Shown here: positions 34,765-48,240 of the stretch, in pieces
Layout of the letters: each line of letters opens with the position of its first letter
How positions within the stretch are numbered: the stretch's first letter is position 1
NCBI GenBank assembly: GCA_036785325.1
Contig: JAXIVH010000017.1
Location: forward strand, 1,685,785 to 1,749,784
DNA from: Urophycis tenuis
Lineage: Eukaryota > Chordata > Actinopteri > Gadiformes > Phycidae
DNA length: 64,000 bases
Reading direction: 5' to 3'
Notes under the pieces: generated by a model
What the model saw: the letters and a program-made list of their open reading frames with translations, nothing else
Told to the model about the DNA's origin: nothing
The model's database searches: none
Translations under genes and position numbers: made by a program

Positions 34765-34943
34765 CGTTTAGCAGACGCTTTTGTCCAAAAACGACTTACA
34801 ATCGGTACATTTTGTGGGGTTCGACATGTGTACAGTTGGTGGAGGAGGGGGGTGGAGGGGGGGATCGAACCCCCAACCCTATGGTTAGCGGACGCCTCGC
34901 TCTTTTCCACCCGCTCTACCCACTGAGCTACTGCCGCCCCCCC
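34765..34943 (-). mobile_element. tRNA-derived SINE with L2-type tail
   Basis: On the minus strand: A-box region TAGCTCAGTGGGTAGAGC (34,913-34,930), B-box GGTTCGATCCC, and a tail with TGTAAGTCGTTTTTGGACAA and AAAGCGTCTGCTAAAC, the familiar 3' end shared with fish L2 elements. Confidence 0.85.
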
Positions 34944-35380
34944 TGTCATGGAGACAAAAAAACCCCCCGAACGCTTCCAAGCTTTATTTATAGGTTGCGC
35001 CGTGAACACTTGGACAAAAAGAAAAAGCAGGTAGGTGTTTGGGACGACAATGGCCGCCCCCCCCCCCTTTCCCAGCCATTAGCAGTGTTTATAAGAAGGC
35101 CTCCCTGGCCTCGCTGTGTCTCCTACTCACAAGCGTGCCGCTGCAGAGCGCCTCGCTCGGGGCCGACCCTTTCTCTCCCAAATGGTTCTTAGCGGGGCAC
35201 CGATTTCATGGTGCTGAATTTGGGAGCGGGGACAAAAAAAAAAAAAAAAAGCTTTGGTGGAGGGGGTGGGGATGGGGTTGGGGGTGGGCAGGGTGTTGGG
35301 TTTGGTGTGTGTGAGAACTCGCTCCATCGCACACTGGCTGCCACAACACTTTCACTGTGGAGCCCTCCGTTTGGCACGTA

Positions 35381-35526
<146 letters not shown>

Positions 35527-36435
35527 AAGTTTGCCCATTTACTCTGTGGGAGAAAGGTGGTGGTGGTGGTGGCAAGACATCGCAGGTTGGCATCCCCTGC
35601 GATGTGAACCACAAATAGTTTGGATTCCTGGTGCCCTTGTTGTGGAAAAAGAACCGACGGTACGCATTGTAATGGAGACCGCTCTGGACCGGCCCAGATG
35701 ACCCCATGAAGCCAAACCAAGACATGAGACGGCCGGTGATGGAACCTTACAACGGAATCACGAACCAAGAAAAGACGGCAAAAAAAATAAGAAAAAGCAG
35801 TGACCTGAAAGCAAGTCAAAGTTCATAAAAGTCACCTCTTAACACGTGTCAATCACACAGCAGAACGCAAGAAGAAACCAGCCAGAAAAGGAAAAGGTGG
35901 GGAAAACCCCATTATTTGATCCCATCAGTTGTAAAGAAAAGCAAAAAAACAAAATGGCGGACATCACGGCGCCCGCCATAAGCATTTAGTCCCAGCAGCA
36001 GCAAAAAAAAAAAAAAAGCCCAGGTGCGGCAACACAGGCGGGGATGGATGCAAAATGAAAAGACATGAATAATCAATCAACTGAGGGAGGAAAAGCTTCG
36101 GCGTGCGGAGAGCACCGTGCAAAAGCATGCAGCATCAGCGGCACGGCGTGCGGGCTGACAGCAGGGCGAGAGGGTCTGACCTGCTGCTCCTCAGCGAGTC
36201 GCACCGCACTTCCTCTGGAGAATTATAAAATCCTCAGGCTAGAGAGGGAGGGAAAGGAGGGAAGAGAGACGAAGAGGTCAGATAACATATTTGATCATGT
36301 GTGTGTGTGTGTGTTGTGTCTTGTGTGGGCAGACAGCAGTCACAAGAACATGGTCAAGGCAACCTTGCAATAATGAAACACATTACAGATCACATAACAT
36401 TGGGAAGTGGGTGCGCACGCACACACACACACAGT

Positions 36436-36598
<163 letters not shown>

Positions 36599-39500
36599 CT
36601 TTCTTTGTATTAAACCCATCTCAATCCAAGGGTTTCGCGTGCCCTGACAACGCCACGGCCAACATAACGGCCGCCATTAAGATGGCCGCTGCCACCCCGA
36701 CCCCGGGGGAGGGACGGGAGGCCTTGAGTCCCACCGTGGGGGGGGGGGGGGGGGGGGGGGGCCTGGAACTTTCCGTCTCGGTCACGCCATATTTTCTAAC
36801 ATAACGAGAGTAACGCTCGGTCGTCCAAAAAGTGAGTCATGTCTTCATTTCGGAATTTTTAATAAGCAGTGGTGATTCCGTTTCCCCGTCGCTGTCCATC
36901 TCGCCTTTTCCTGGCAGCGGCCGGACGAACACAGGAAAGGGATGTGCAGCGCCGGGTCCTCACCGGGGCGCACAATATGTCTTTCATTATGAAGAAAACA
37001 GGATTAAGCATTTGGAGGTGGGGGGGGACTACAGGATGAAAAACCAGGGAATCCTCTTATTGCCATAGCAACAGATGGCCGGGTTCCCATTCACACTCTG
37101 CCCTGCGGTCGCTCGACTTTCGGGGGGAAGTCGCGCCTTAAGTCGCCGAACGCCGAAATTAAAAGGGAATATAAGCGACAAAGACCCTCTTTGTGGTCCC
37201 GCGGACGCCACGGCGGCCCGGCGGCGCCCACCGTCAGCAGAAGGTGAAAGGCGTCCATTTTGAAATCGGCGCGGGGATGTCAACTGTTCCAATACGGTTT
37301 GAAAAACAAACCGCGACGGCCGCACACCAAATCGTATCCGGTGGGTGAGTTTTTTTACGTACACACAACCCTCCCCGCCCCCCCCCCCCCATGGCCTAGT
37401 TATGCTAAAGACGGAGACAAAAGCGCTAACGGCACGCTCACAGTGGTACCTTCCATGCATTCATTATCGTAAAACACACGCCCAGACAAGACGTGTGGGT
37501 CGGGACCCCCTTTTAAAGGTTGTTTTTTTTGTTTTTTTAAACCATCGACATACCCTCATTACTGGGGGGAAACGAGCTCCCAGACAGTGAAAGATTCAGG
37601 TCACCTCCCCTCCCCCTCCCTAAAAACAAGCCAAAACATGGGGGTTCATTAGCATATCCCCGGTGAGGTATATCTCTGTACGAACCCACGTTCCACTCTA
37701 ACAAAGAACTACTGATGTCACGAGCTGATACGGCCAATCACAAATTGGAGCCGGTAATTAAAATAGAAAACCCTTTTAAATATGCATGCTGTTCTGTCCT
37801 GGTTTGTGCGCGGTATGATGGAGCAAGTAGACCGAAATGTGGGTCGGGTGAATAAGAGTTTTAAACCCAAGATTGATGGAAAGGTTCAGAAGTACTGTTT
37901 TTAGGTAAACTTGGTTGTGTGGCACTTCAATCACTTTATGTAGTAGCTACAATTTTCGAGTGCAACATTCTATTGTTCTCACAAGTTTACTTTTAAGTCA
38001 GATTGACTGCAGCGTCTACTGACTGCATACATTTAATACGCATAAAACATAAAGTTATAAAGTTATAAAGCATAAAGTTAAATAAACAATATAACACTTA
38101 ACACAAATCAGGTTTTTTTGTTGTTTTTTTACGATTCCCATGACCTCCAATACAGTTTATTCAGCTCAAGGTCAAGAGGCACGTCTGCCCGATTAGAACG
38201 TGAAGCCACTTTCACACACTCACGCACAACACAAAAGACCCAACTGACCCGGTCCCCACTGCATCGCCATCAAGGACCCTACAATACACCCCACAATGCA
38301 CCCCAACACACACAAAAAAACAATACACAACGTAGACATGCACTTTGAGACAACTCGCTTCCTTTCCGCCTGTCGTCCCTTTGACGAGGAACAACGCAAC
38401 ACCGTGAACACGGCCCGCCGCCCTGAGATTGACGACCCAAAGGTCAGAGGTCGCGGTGCTCCCCGACGACATCCGAGGGGAAATGCTCTGACTGACACTC
38501 GTTTTGCTCGCCCCAAAAAAACCCAGAAGAGAAAAGGTTGACAGCCCGTGTTGCATGTATAGTGTGACCCTCGCTCCCTCCCTCCCTCCCTTACTCCATC
38601 CCTCCCTCCATCCACCAACCCAGCTGACAGCAGCACATCAGATGTCTCAATTGCATTAAGCGTCCAGGGTGGGTGGGTGGGGTGGGGGGGGAGACGTGAC
38701 CTCCACGCCGGCCAGGGCGCGGCGGTCACAACGCCAGAGGAAGTGGCGATGTCACGGGGTCGACAGACCTTCAGACCGATGACTGATGGTGAAGGATGAT
38801 GAAGGTGTCATGGGTATTGGCTCCCCCTCCTCCTCCTCATTTCCTTTTTTCACTTCAAACCATAACAACCGCAGTTCTACTCCGCAGGACTGCAGGCAGC
38901 ACCGAGGGCCAGCGCTCGGACTATGGGGGGGTTGGGGGGCGGTTGGGGTTTGGGGCTCGTCAGCCGTGATTTATCAACGAACGAGGGCCGCAGCAGGACG
39001 CGCTACAGACCGCACGGTTAACAGTCCGGGGGCGACTTTGTTCCCTGTCGAATGAAAAAAAAACTAAACACACCCCAAACCATTTGCGGTAAATTCAAAC
39101 CCCCCTCCTGCCGCGAACCACCCGGTCGCTGCCACCCAACGCCACTAACCAGACGCTGGGGGGGCGAAGGGGCAGGTGGGGGGGGGCAGTTATTTAAGAG
39201 CAGCCTTTTAAATGGATAATAGATTATGTGGCGGCTACAGCAGCTCAGTCAAAAGCTTAAGTGGACACTTTCCAATTGGAAATGGATCAGTTGCCCCCAG
39301 GACTGACAGGTATTGGGGGGGGGGGGGGTGTTAGGGGAGTCTGCGGGGTGGACTAGAGGCTATATGGGGCTTTCGGGCTTTCGGGGGGGCGAGCTGCTCC
39401 CCGAAGGCTTGACATGGATACACAAGACGTTGGCGCGAGCTATGGAGAGCTGACACGGATACACTAAGTGGACAGACGCATACTGGGGAATGGGGTGGGG

Positions 39501-39931
39501 GGGGGGGGGGACTCTTCACTGGGACTGGGTGACCCTTCTCCCCACCCACCCACCAGTAAGGGGTCGTACAGCGGCCCGTTCAAGATCGGGTTCTCCTCCA
39601 GATAAGGAGGGCGGGGAATTCGGGCGAGCTGCATGCGCGAGGGAGAGGAGAGGCGGCTTTTTTTTTCCACGTGTTTCAACGCGAGGAATGGGAGGAGGTG
39701 GGGGACGTTCCTTTTGACGAAAAAAATAAGAACGAGCGTTGAGCGAGTGGCCCCCCCCCCCCCCCCCTGAGAGTAAAGACCGCCACCGGGACGCCAGGGA
39801 TGAGACTGAACTCTCGAGTCGGACGCCATTTGCAAACTGATAACAATTGATATTTATTAACGTGGCTGACACAGTGGGTTGGGGTTGGGGGTGTGGGTGG
39901 GGGTGTGTGTGCGCAAGAATGAAGATGTGTG

Positions 39932-39959
39932 GGGGAGAGAGAGAGAGAGGGCAAGCCAG

Positions 39960-39998
<39 letters not shown>
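39932..39998. repeat. Short (GA)n-(CT)n hairpin
   Basis: A GA run, the spacer GCAAGCCAGCT, then a CT run: a self-complementary structure. Confidence 0.8.
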
Positions 39999-40002
<4 letters not shown>

Positions 40003-40204
40003 GAATCTCAAGTAGTCACATGGCGGGGAGAGCTTTGTTCGCCGTCACTGGTGGGGGGTTGTCCTTCAACTTCTCCTCACTTCCTTTCAAAATAACATTT
40101 ATCATTCTCCCTCCCCCCCTCCCTCCCTCCCCCACCCCATCCACCCCACCCCCCAGCCTCCTAAAACTTGGACAAGTGCAACCAATGCACAAAGTAATCC
40201 CCCC

Positions 40205-40372
<168 letters not shown>

Positions 40373-41826
40373 CCCAAAAACCCACCCCCACCCCCACATC
40401 TCAGCCCCCCCTGTCCCGGGTTGCTAGGATACCCCAGCACCAATGGGGGGGGGGACGCCTTGTCAACAACATCATTACTTACACAGAAGCTGCCATGAAT
40501 CCGCACGGGCCAGCGAATACAAAAAATGTGTTTTGGGGGTGTGTTCGGGGGTGCATCAATAGAAACATTCCGACACACGCAAACAGTTAACGGCGAGCGA
40601 GGCGAAAAAATGGTCTTTCTAGGAATCATCTATGGACAGTGTTTCAATGGGAAGAAGCCAGCAGTCTGCTGGTGTGTTTTTTTTTCGCTGGCTGCGAAAC
40701 GGGGCCCACAAAAATACACGGCCCTGAGCCCTGTGTTGTCACGCTATATCCTCCACCGTGACTCGGCGCTGGGAGGCCAGCGCTCGCCTTTCAGCCGCGT
40801 CGTCTCCCTTCTCCCAAAGAGGGAGGGGGGGGGGGGGGGGGGGGGGGGTGAACAGGTGCATCATGGCGGCGGTATGTGTTGTATATACACACACACACAG
40901 TAGGGCCCGGCTGGCAGGGCTCGGCCCGGGCTGAGCGGCAGGAGGGGGGGGGGCAAGGCGGTTCCGGCAAAACAGGGGCACGCGGTATGAGAGGAAATGC
41001 ACGGGATACCTGCCGGCACACAAACCCCCCCCCCACCGTCCACCGTGCTGGAGAACATACGTGTGTTCTTGACCTTAGCGACTAGTTGCGGTTCCAATGC
41101 CGCAATGTCCTGACCTGCGTTATATTGTGTAACGGTGATGTGATTTGAATAGATTTGAATGGCTATTTCGATTCTACTGCGATATCAGACCGTCAAGACG
41201 GGTTTTTGTTTTCATTTCCATTCAGGATGAAATGAAGTAATTGAGTGGTCTGGTTGTGGAGTTACCAGCTGCCAGTAGGACATGTGTTGGATTTTACCAC
41301 TGCTTTTCAAATTTGCTCATTGCAAACATTGCACTGCATGGATTTTTTGGATTGGCAGCGTCATTAGAGAGACAAAAGGCACTGGGCACTGGGAGAACAG
41401 AACAGACAACCAACGAACGAAAACAATGAGGAAACTGGTTTTGAAGACGGAGCGAAGAAACAGAACCAGGAAAAACCGGGGTTTACACACACACACTCAC
41501 AAAGAGTCAACAAGGAGGCAGGGGAACAAGGTGTGGCTGGTTTGTTTGCTGTTGGTTTCTTGAACCTCACAAAACATCTTCCACAAAACATCTTCCTATG
41601 GAGGTTTTTTTTTTTTTTTTTCAAACAAACCAAAAAAAAACCCAAAAAGGTAGAAGATAAGAAGATCCAACATTCCAGCACTGCAAACAAGAATGCAAAT
41701 CAGCCCTCGCTGCAACTGGCAGACGTCTTGGGGGTGACAAAAGTGTTTGTACCAACCCCCCCCCCCCCCCCCCCCACCATGCTCGGCTTTCTCTGCCACT
41801 ATCAGAAACCCTGATTCCCCTCATGG

Positions 41827-41992
<166 letters not shown>

Positions 41993-42183
41993 AGCAGCGC
42001 GATCGCCGAGGAAGACAGTGGGACATTTGTTTTCCCCCGCAACCATCATCATCTTACTTCATGCGGCGCCGAAGAGGGCGAGTACAGTGGGAGCTTTCTG
42101 CGGGAAGCGGGGGGGCCGGAAGAAAAGACAAGACAACACACACCGACCAACAACCCAACACTTTAAAGGGGGAGACAACTCAC

Positions 42184-42295
42184 TTGTCTGTCATGGCTTC
42201 AGTGAGCGAGTATGGGTTCATTTTAAACTCCCGGGGGTCTTCGTCACTGAGGTGTGGGGAGCGGTGAGGTCCGAGCCGAACGTCAGGCCGGCGTT
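42184..42295 (-). other. sema4d: Probable sema4d exon 2 (5' UTR, possibly coding)
   Basis: A 112-base segment on the minus strand is bounded by a good acceptor (CTCTCCCCTGCAG) and a strong donor (GACAA|GTGAGT). One frame is open throughout and contains two ATGs. It joins in frame both to predicted exon 1 and to the canonical Met in the next exon. No other exon-like segment of comparable splice-site quality was noticed between 25 and 51 kb, though others may exist. No family was recognised in the translated peptide, so 5' UTR is the default reading. Confidence 0.5.
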
Positions 42296-45200
42296 CTGCA
42301 GGGGAGAGAGGCAAAAGGAAATGAATAAACACAAACCGTCTTGACGCAAATTGAACGGATTGCATTTTTCACAAGAACAGCGAGTCTTCCTGGAGGTCCG
42401 CAGAGAAATTGAATTTTATTGAATTCGAAAAAAAAAAAAAAAACTTTATTATTCACATATAATGAACAACTCAACATAAAGCAACATTCTTACTCAAAAC
42501 TATCGAGTTAACATCAATATGAAACAAAAACACAAGATTTTTGATAGAGTCAATATATAAATAATAGTTTTCTTCATTTCACAGATAACACCATTCCATT
42601 AAAAACATGCTCCACCGTGACATTCATGAAGTCTCACTTGTATAGAAAACAAAAAAAAACAAAAAACACCCCCAGAATGGACCAGCCGGTGACTGACGGA
42701 CCCCCAGGTCTTGGGGTCGCGCCGGGCCTGCTATGGACACCGGGCTCCCGCACCACTTATTTTAACAAGGTAGCGGCCGCGAACAATGCCGCCGCTCCTG
42801 CACAAAAGAACCATTGGATTGAGCCATTGCAAGGGGACCGGCACCAGGGCGAACTTTGCAGATATGCCTGACTTGCTCACAATCAACGCTCGGGGGGGGA
42901 AAAAAGAGGGGATTTTATTGCCATGGTTACCGGGGAAACAGGACTGGCCAGCCAGCCAGCTAGCCAGCGAGCGAGCGAATGAGCCAACCGGCTAGCCAGC
43001 CAGCCGGCGCGCTAGCTAGTTTAAATGGAGCAACAACAGCAAGTTCTGGTGGTAGCGAGCGGAGAGGGGGAGAGTGGCGACACCAGCTTCGGGAATCTCT
43101 TCAAATCAAATTACCGCCGCGGGAGGTGACGCGGAGGTTAAGTAGCGCTGACAACTGGTTGGGGGACGAGCGGTACCTACAGGTTACCATTAGCCTCGTT
43201 TTAATCCACCCAGACGCTCCTCAGACAATGCCTGTGTATTGTGTGTAGCCCATATATATACACACATTTAATTATTTAGTGGTGTAGCGTCTAGTCTATC
43301 CCGATTGACTGGAATAGATTTAATACACACCGCTGTAGGAATCAAAATAAGCTTTGTGTTTGGCTTTTTGGGGGGTATTTTTTAGGATTCAGGACTCAGC
43401 CTTGATATAGATTTCATCCCACCAAGGTTTTAAAACAAAGACAAATGATCTAGTATAAAAAAAAAGATTAATATATTTTGTAGAACCGCAATGTGTTCAC
43501 AGAAGTACAAAAACCATTCATGCATTTGATTTAATTTTCCCCAAATCCTGCAGGAAAACAGGGATGTCTTCAGCAAAAAAAAATACATAAATGGACTGAT
43601 CTGTGGAAACATATTTTTGAAGCTTATAACAAGCAGCAGATATATATATATATATATATATATATACTTGTTGCTGTCCAGCATTCTGATTTGGAAATAA
43701 TCCCTTCTTCTACTGAACGGAATCTTTTGTGGCTGGCAGTCAAACAGCATTCATACAAGCTCATCCTTCCTACACAGGATTATTACAGCATTACGTTCTG
43801 CTATCAGATAAATCCATTTTATCCATGCTTTGCTTTCTCTCATAGCAGACACGCTATTCAGGTGTATGGTCTGATTTGCCTACTTAGGATGCAGAGGAGA
43901 TGCAATTAAAAAGGGCCTGAGGGTTTTTTTCCAATGTATTTTCCCATTAGTGACTTGGTTCATTGTTTTATAGTCTACCCTATAGGCTCCTCAGGAAGCC
44001 GAGAAAGATCCCAATCTCTCTCTCACACACACACACACCCACCCACACACACAAACACACACACGCACACACACACCCACAGCAGTGTGTCAGGATGGGG
44101 GTTGTCTGGCCAATTATTCCACAGTTTAAAATAAAGGTGCACTTGCATTGCACTGGTATGTCTTCTTTGCTTAATGCTGGTATGTCATGTTGTCACTGGC
44201 ATCATTGCTTAAACCAGATTAAAACCTGTTCTTAGTTTTGCCTTAGTTTGCCTATCTTGCTATCTGGATTACAGTTCATTCGTATGATGGCTTCGGTTGA
44301 ATACAGAAAGACGTCGACTTAGAACGGACAACAGCTTCTTCAAACCAAATAATGTCAGGCGGCCAGAATGACAAATAGCCGAACCCCAAGATGATCATCG
44401 GCCACACGTATAAAAAGGGGGTTCATAGGAATTCTTTCTGAAGTGGTAAATTGCATCACGGTGGGAAACAGATCCACCCAAAATTAGGGCTTGAATAAAT
44501 GGCAGGTTTAACCAAAGAAGAGGTACGGTGGAAAAATAAATAAAATCAAAATCTAAAACATACATCAATTCATTGTTTGGCTAATCTGATTTCAACAGCC
44601 TCCGGTGAAGACAGCCACGCCAAATATTCCCCAGACGCGCAACAATGGGGTCCACTAACCAAACATCATAACGCCACAAAAAATGACAATAAAAGCCCTG
44701 GCGTTTGGTGACTGCCACACATCAGACATCAGAGGACAGGCCCCCCCCCGGCTGGGGGGGGGCATCGCTCTGAAACATCACCTCCCTTGTTTTTCCTGTT
44801 CCCGCCAGGCTATAAAACACACAACACCCTTCACCCGGTTTGCGGCATCCAGGTTTGCTGAGGCGGTGGAAAAAAAAAGCATGCGCTGTACGCGGACCAT
44901 TTTCGGACGGTTAGTCATCACGAGGGTTCCGAGCGTGTCAACAAACTTGGCCGGCCGCTGTGCACACGCACCTTGGCGCGACCGAGACAAAAGACACCGG
45001 GAAACGCTGATGCGGCAAATCAATCCATTGATCCAATGTAAAAAAAGAAAGAAAAAGAAGAACACACGCTACACTGTATACATACATATATGTCTATATA
45101 TAGGATGCGGGTTGCGGTGAAGCCTTATGATTGCCGCTGCCCTAATACAGGACGGTGGCTGGTCTTTAGGGGTTACACCAGGAAGCTAAATGGATGTCAA

Positions 45201-46235
45201 GGCGGAGCCGCCACATCCCTTTCCCCTCAGAAGGAGCCCGACCCCTGGCAACGCACCGCTCCCCTTTTAAGTGTCTGGCAGCTTTGATCCACCTTCCCCA
45301 ACCCCACGCTCCCACAACACATGGCGCTTAAGGGGGGGTTGGTTTCACTGCAATATTTGGGGCAACGACGACCACAACAACAATGGCAGGGAAAATGTGA
45401 AAGGCTGCGATGCCTTGTTTTTAGTACCATGCGGTCCCCTTTTTAAAGGGAAAATTGATCCTTTACCCTTTTAAACAGACAGGCAAGACATGCTTCCTGC
45501 TGTATGACAATGAATGACAGGCAATAGAACAACTGACAGTCGTAATTATAAAATAAATGACTTACATTTTATCCAAAAAAATGAATATTTTTTCCGGTGA
45601 AATACTATAAAAGGCATCATGCATCATAAGAGCTATCCTCTCACATAAAGAAGTCAACGGCAGCCAAACTATCTGCCGCATGCAGAGGTTATGGCCATCC
45701 CTCCACAGGGCTGAATTATTCAACATCTGGACTCACATTTGGGTAAAAATAGTATGGGCACAAGTTCACAGCAACGTGAACGGCTCGATGCAGAGCAGAG
45801 CTGCCAGAGCACCATCCCTTTCCCCCCCCCCGCCTCCCGTTGTCGTTGACAACACAACCATCACCACGCATCCTTTCCTTCACACCGCATCCATCCTTAC
45901 CATAGTCCAGAGTTGCACACGTGCAGACGGCTCAAATGGAAAGAAAATGACCAAAAAAGGTCCAAATGGCTCCACCGGGGGTTTTAAAGGTCCGCGGTCC
46001 AGACGGTGCACAATGGGTGTCAGTATCCTCACAGCCTGCCGGCTCTCGTGACAAGCCAACCCTCCTCCTGGTCCTCCACCACCAGGACAACACCGCCACC
46101 GTGATGAGATCTGCTGCCCAGGACGCTGCCTCTCTCCCACACACAGCCCTCATTTAAAGTACCCTCCTCCTCCTCCTCCTCCCCTCGACCGATCCTCTCC
46201 GCTGTAACCTTTTGAGATCAAAAGGAGACTGCATA

Positions 46236-46385
<150 letters not shown>

Positions 46386-46776
46386 ACTCCTAATCACGCA
46401 GGCATACGTCTCTGGCCAGCTGCTCGTTTCATCCCCACATCATCCGAGATCGTGTGATATAATAACCGTTTACCAAAGGGTAGACTAGACTAGCCCTCAT
46501 TTTCTGCCTCTTCCCTCCCAGTCACAGCAGGGGGAATAAGAAAACAGATCGTGCCTCTGGAAGGTGTCAAGCCACATGTTTCTTAAAGAGAGGGGGAGGG
46601 GCGACGGTGGGGGGGGGGGAGGGTTGTGTGTGCGTGTGCATGCGAGAGTGTGTCTATTGTTATGGGGGTGCCTCCCCCCCCACCCCCCCTCCTCGCTCTG
46701 TCTCCGCTAGAATATAGGGACTGGCCGCTGCGCTGTGGTCAAAGTGTGTGTGTGTGTGTGTGTGTCTGTGTGGTGT

Positions 46777-46808
<32 letters not shown>

Positions 46809-47360
46809 CTGTGTGTGTGTGAAGACCTAGCGTTGACGTAGAGACAGACTCTGGCTCCGACAGCAGCAGCCGTAGCCTCAGGTACCGTCGGCGTGACGCT
46901 GTGCCGTGTGGAGGTCTCTGCTTAGCAATTCAAAATCAAGAAAGGCTTTCCCGGGGGGGGGGGGAAGGAGCAGACGCTTGCAAATATTGGAGATGCATCA
47001 ATAAATTGTGCATATGGAGTTTAGCAACCAGATAGAGCCCTTTTTTTCTTCTTTTTTTTACATTTCTCTCAACCGAGCAATGTCAACTACGACCGTGCCG
47101 TCGCACATATCATGGCAGCCCACTAAAAAAAACAACAACCCATTACTATTCCATAGCATCGCAAAAGTTCAATGTTCCAACGCGTGTTGACATTGACATT
47201 GCCTGAAATGAATGCAAGTTGGCCAACCAGAATGCACCGGGTCAGACCAGTCCCCCGGTTTGTTCAGAATCCATTTCAAATATTGACCCCGTGTCAATAT
47301 AATGGCTGCGCACGAGATGGGAGCTCAGCTGACAGCACTGCTCACAAAATGGCTGTAGCC

Positions 47361-47391
<31 letters not shown>

Positions 47392-47529
47392 TCTATAAGG
47401 GTGTGGCTATGAGGAGTCTACCTGAATAGGAGTCGTCCCGGAGAGCCGCCGTCGTCGATGATGATGATAACAGGACAATGGGTCTTCTCCTGCATTGTGA
47501 GGGGTCCTGCGACTCACGCCGCAGCACAA

Positions 47530-47785
47530 AGGGGGGATGGACCAGGGGGGATGGACCAGGGGGGATGGACCAGGGGGGATGGACCAGGGGGTGATGGACC
47601 AGGAGGGTATAGACCAGGGGGTGGACCAGGGGGGGATGGACGAGGGGGTATAGACCAGGGGGTGGACCAGGGGGGGATGGACCAGGGGGGATGGACCAGG
47701 GGGGTGATGGACCAGGGGGTATAGACCAGGGGGTGGACCAGGGGGGATGGATGGACCAGGGGGTATAGACCAGGGGGTGGACCAG
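47530..47785 (+). repeat. GGACCAGGGGGGAT minisatellite
   Basis: 14- to 15-bp units with longer variants carrying GTATAGACCAGGGGGT; about 17 copies. Frames across it give Pro-Trp-Ser-Ile-Pro artefacts. Confidence 0.9.
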
Positions 47786-48157
47786 CCACCAGCCAGGCTC
47801 CCCATCCCCGGGGCCCCCATTGCCACGGACGCTGAACAACTGATGCAGCTTCACGTCTGGGTTTTTTGTTTGTTGTTGTTTGTTTAAACCAAATACCTGT
47901 GGGTTTTGTACAAACGGCACGGCATGGATTGGACTAACAAAAAAAAAAACCCAAAACCATAAAAGTGTTGATGTTATGGGAGTTATGGAATGGTGGGGTG
48001 ATGTGATGTGTCCAGTGCGTTGGGTCGCTCGGGTATTAGAGAAAGTAAGAGGATCTGATGATTACGTACTGCGGGGAGGGGGGGGCAAATCAGGTTAATC
48101 AAAATTGCTAATCGGTAGTGGGGGGGGGGGGGGGGGGGGAGTGAGAACAATGGTTGC

Positions 48158-48165
<8 letters not shown>

Positions 48166-48223
<58 letters not shown>

Positions 48224-48240
48224 TGTGTGTGTATGTCTGT
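48166..48240 (+). repeat. (GT)n microsatellite
   Basis: About 35 units with TA and CT variants; preceded by a G-homopolymer at about 48,119-48,139. Confidence 0.95.

Noticed and set aside
34861..34942. tRNA gene on the minus strand
   Set aside because: A- and B-boxes are present but the cloverleaf is degraded and the sequence runs into an L2-type tail, so it is a SINE.
47393..47920. Pro-Trp-Ser-Ile-Pro repeat frame resembling a structural protein
   Set aside because: Translation of a 14-bp minisatellite; neither frame conservation nor splice sites support it.
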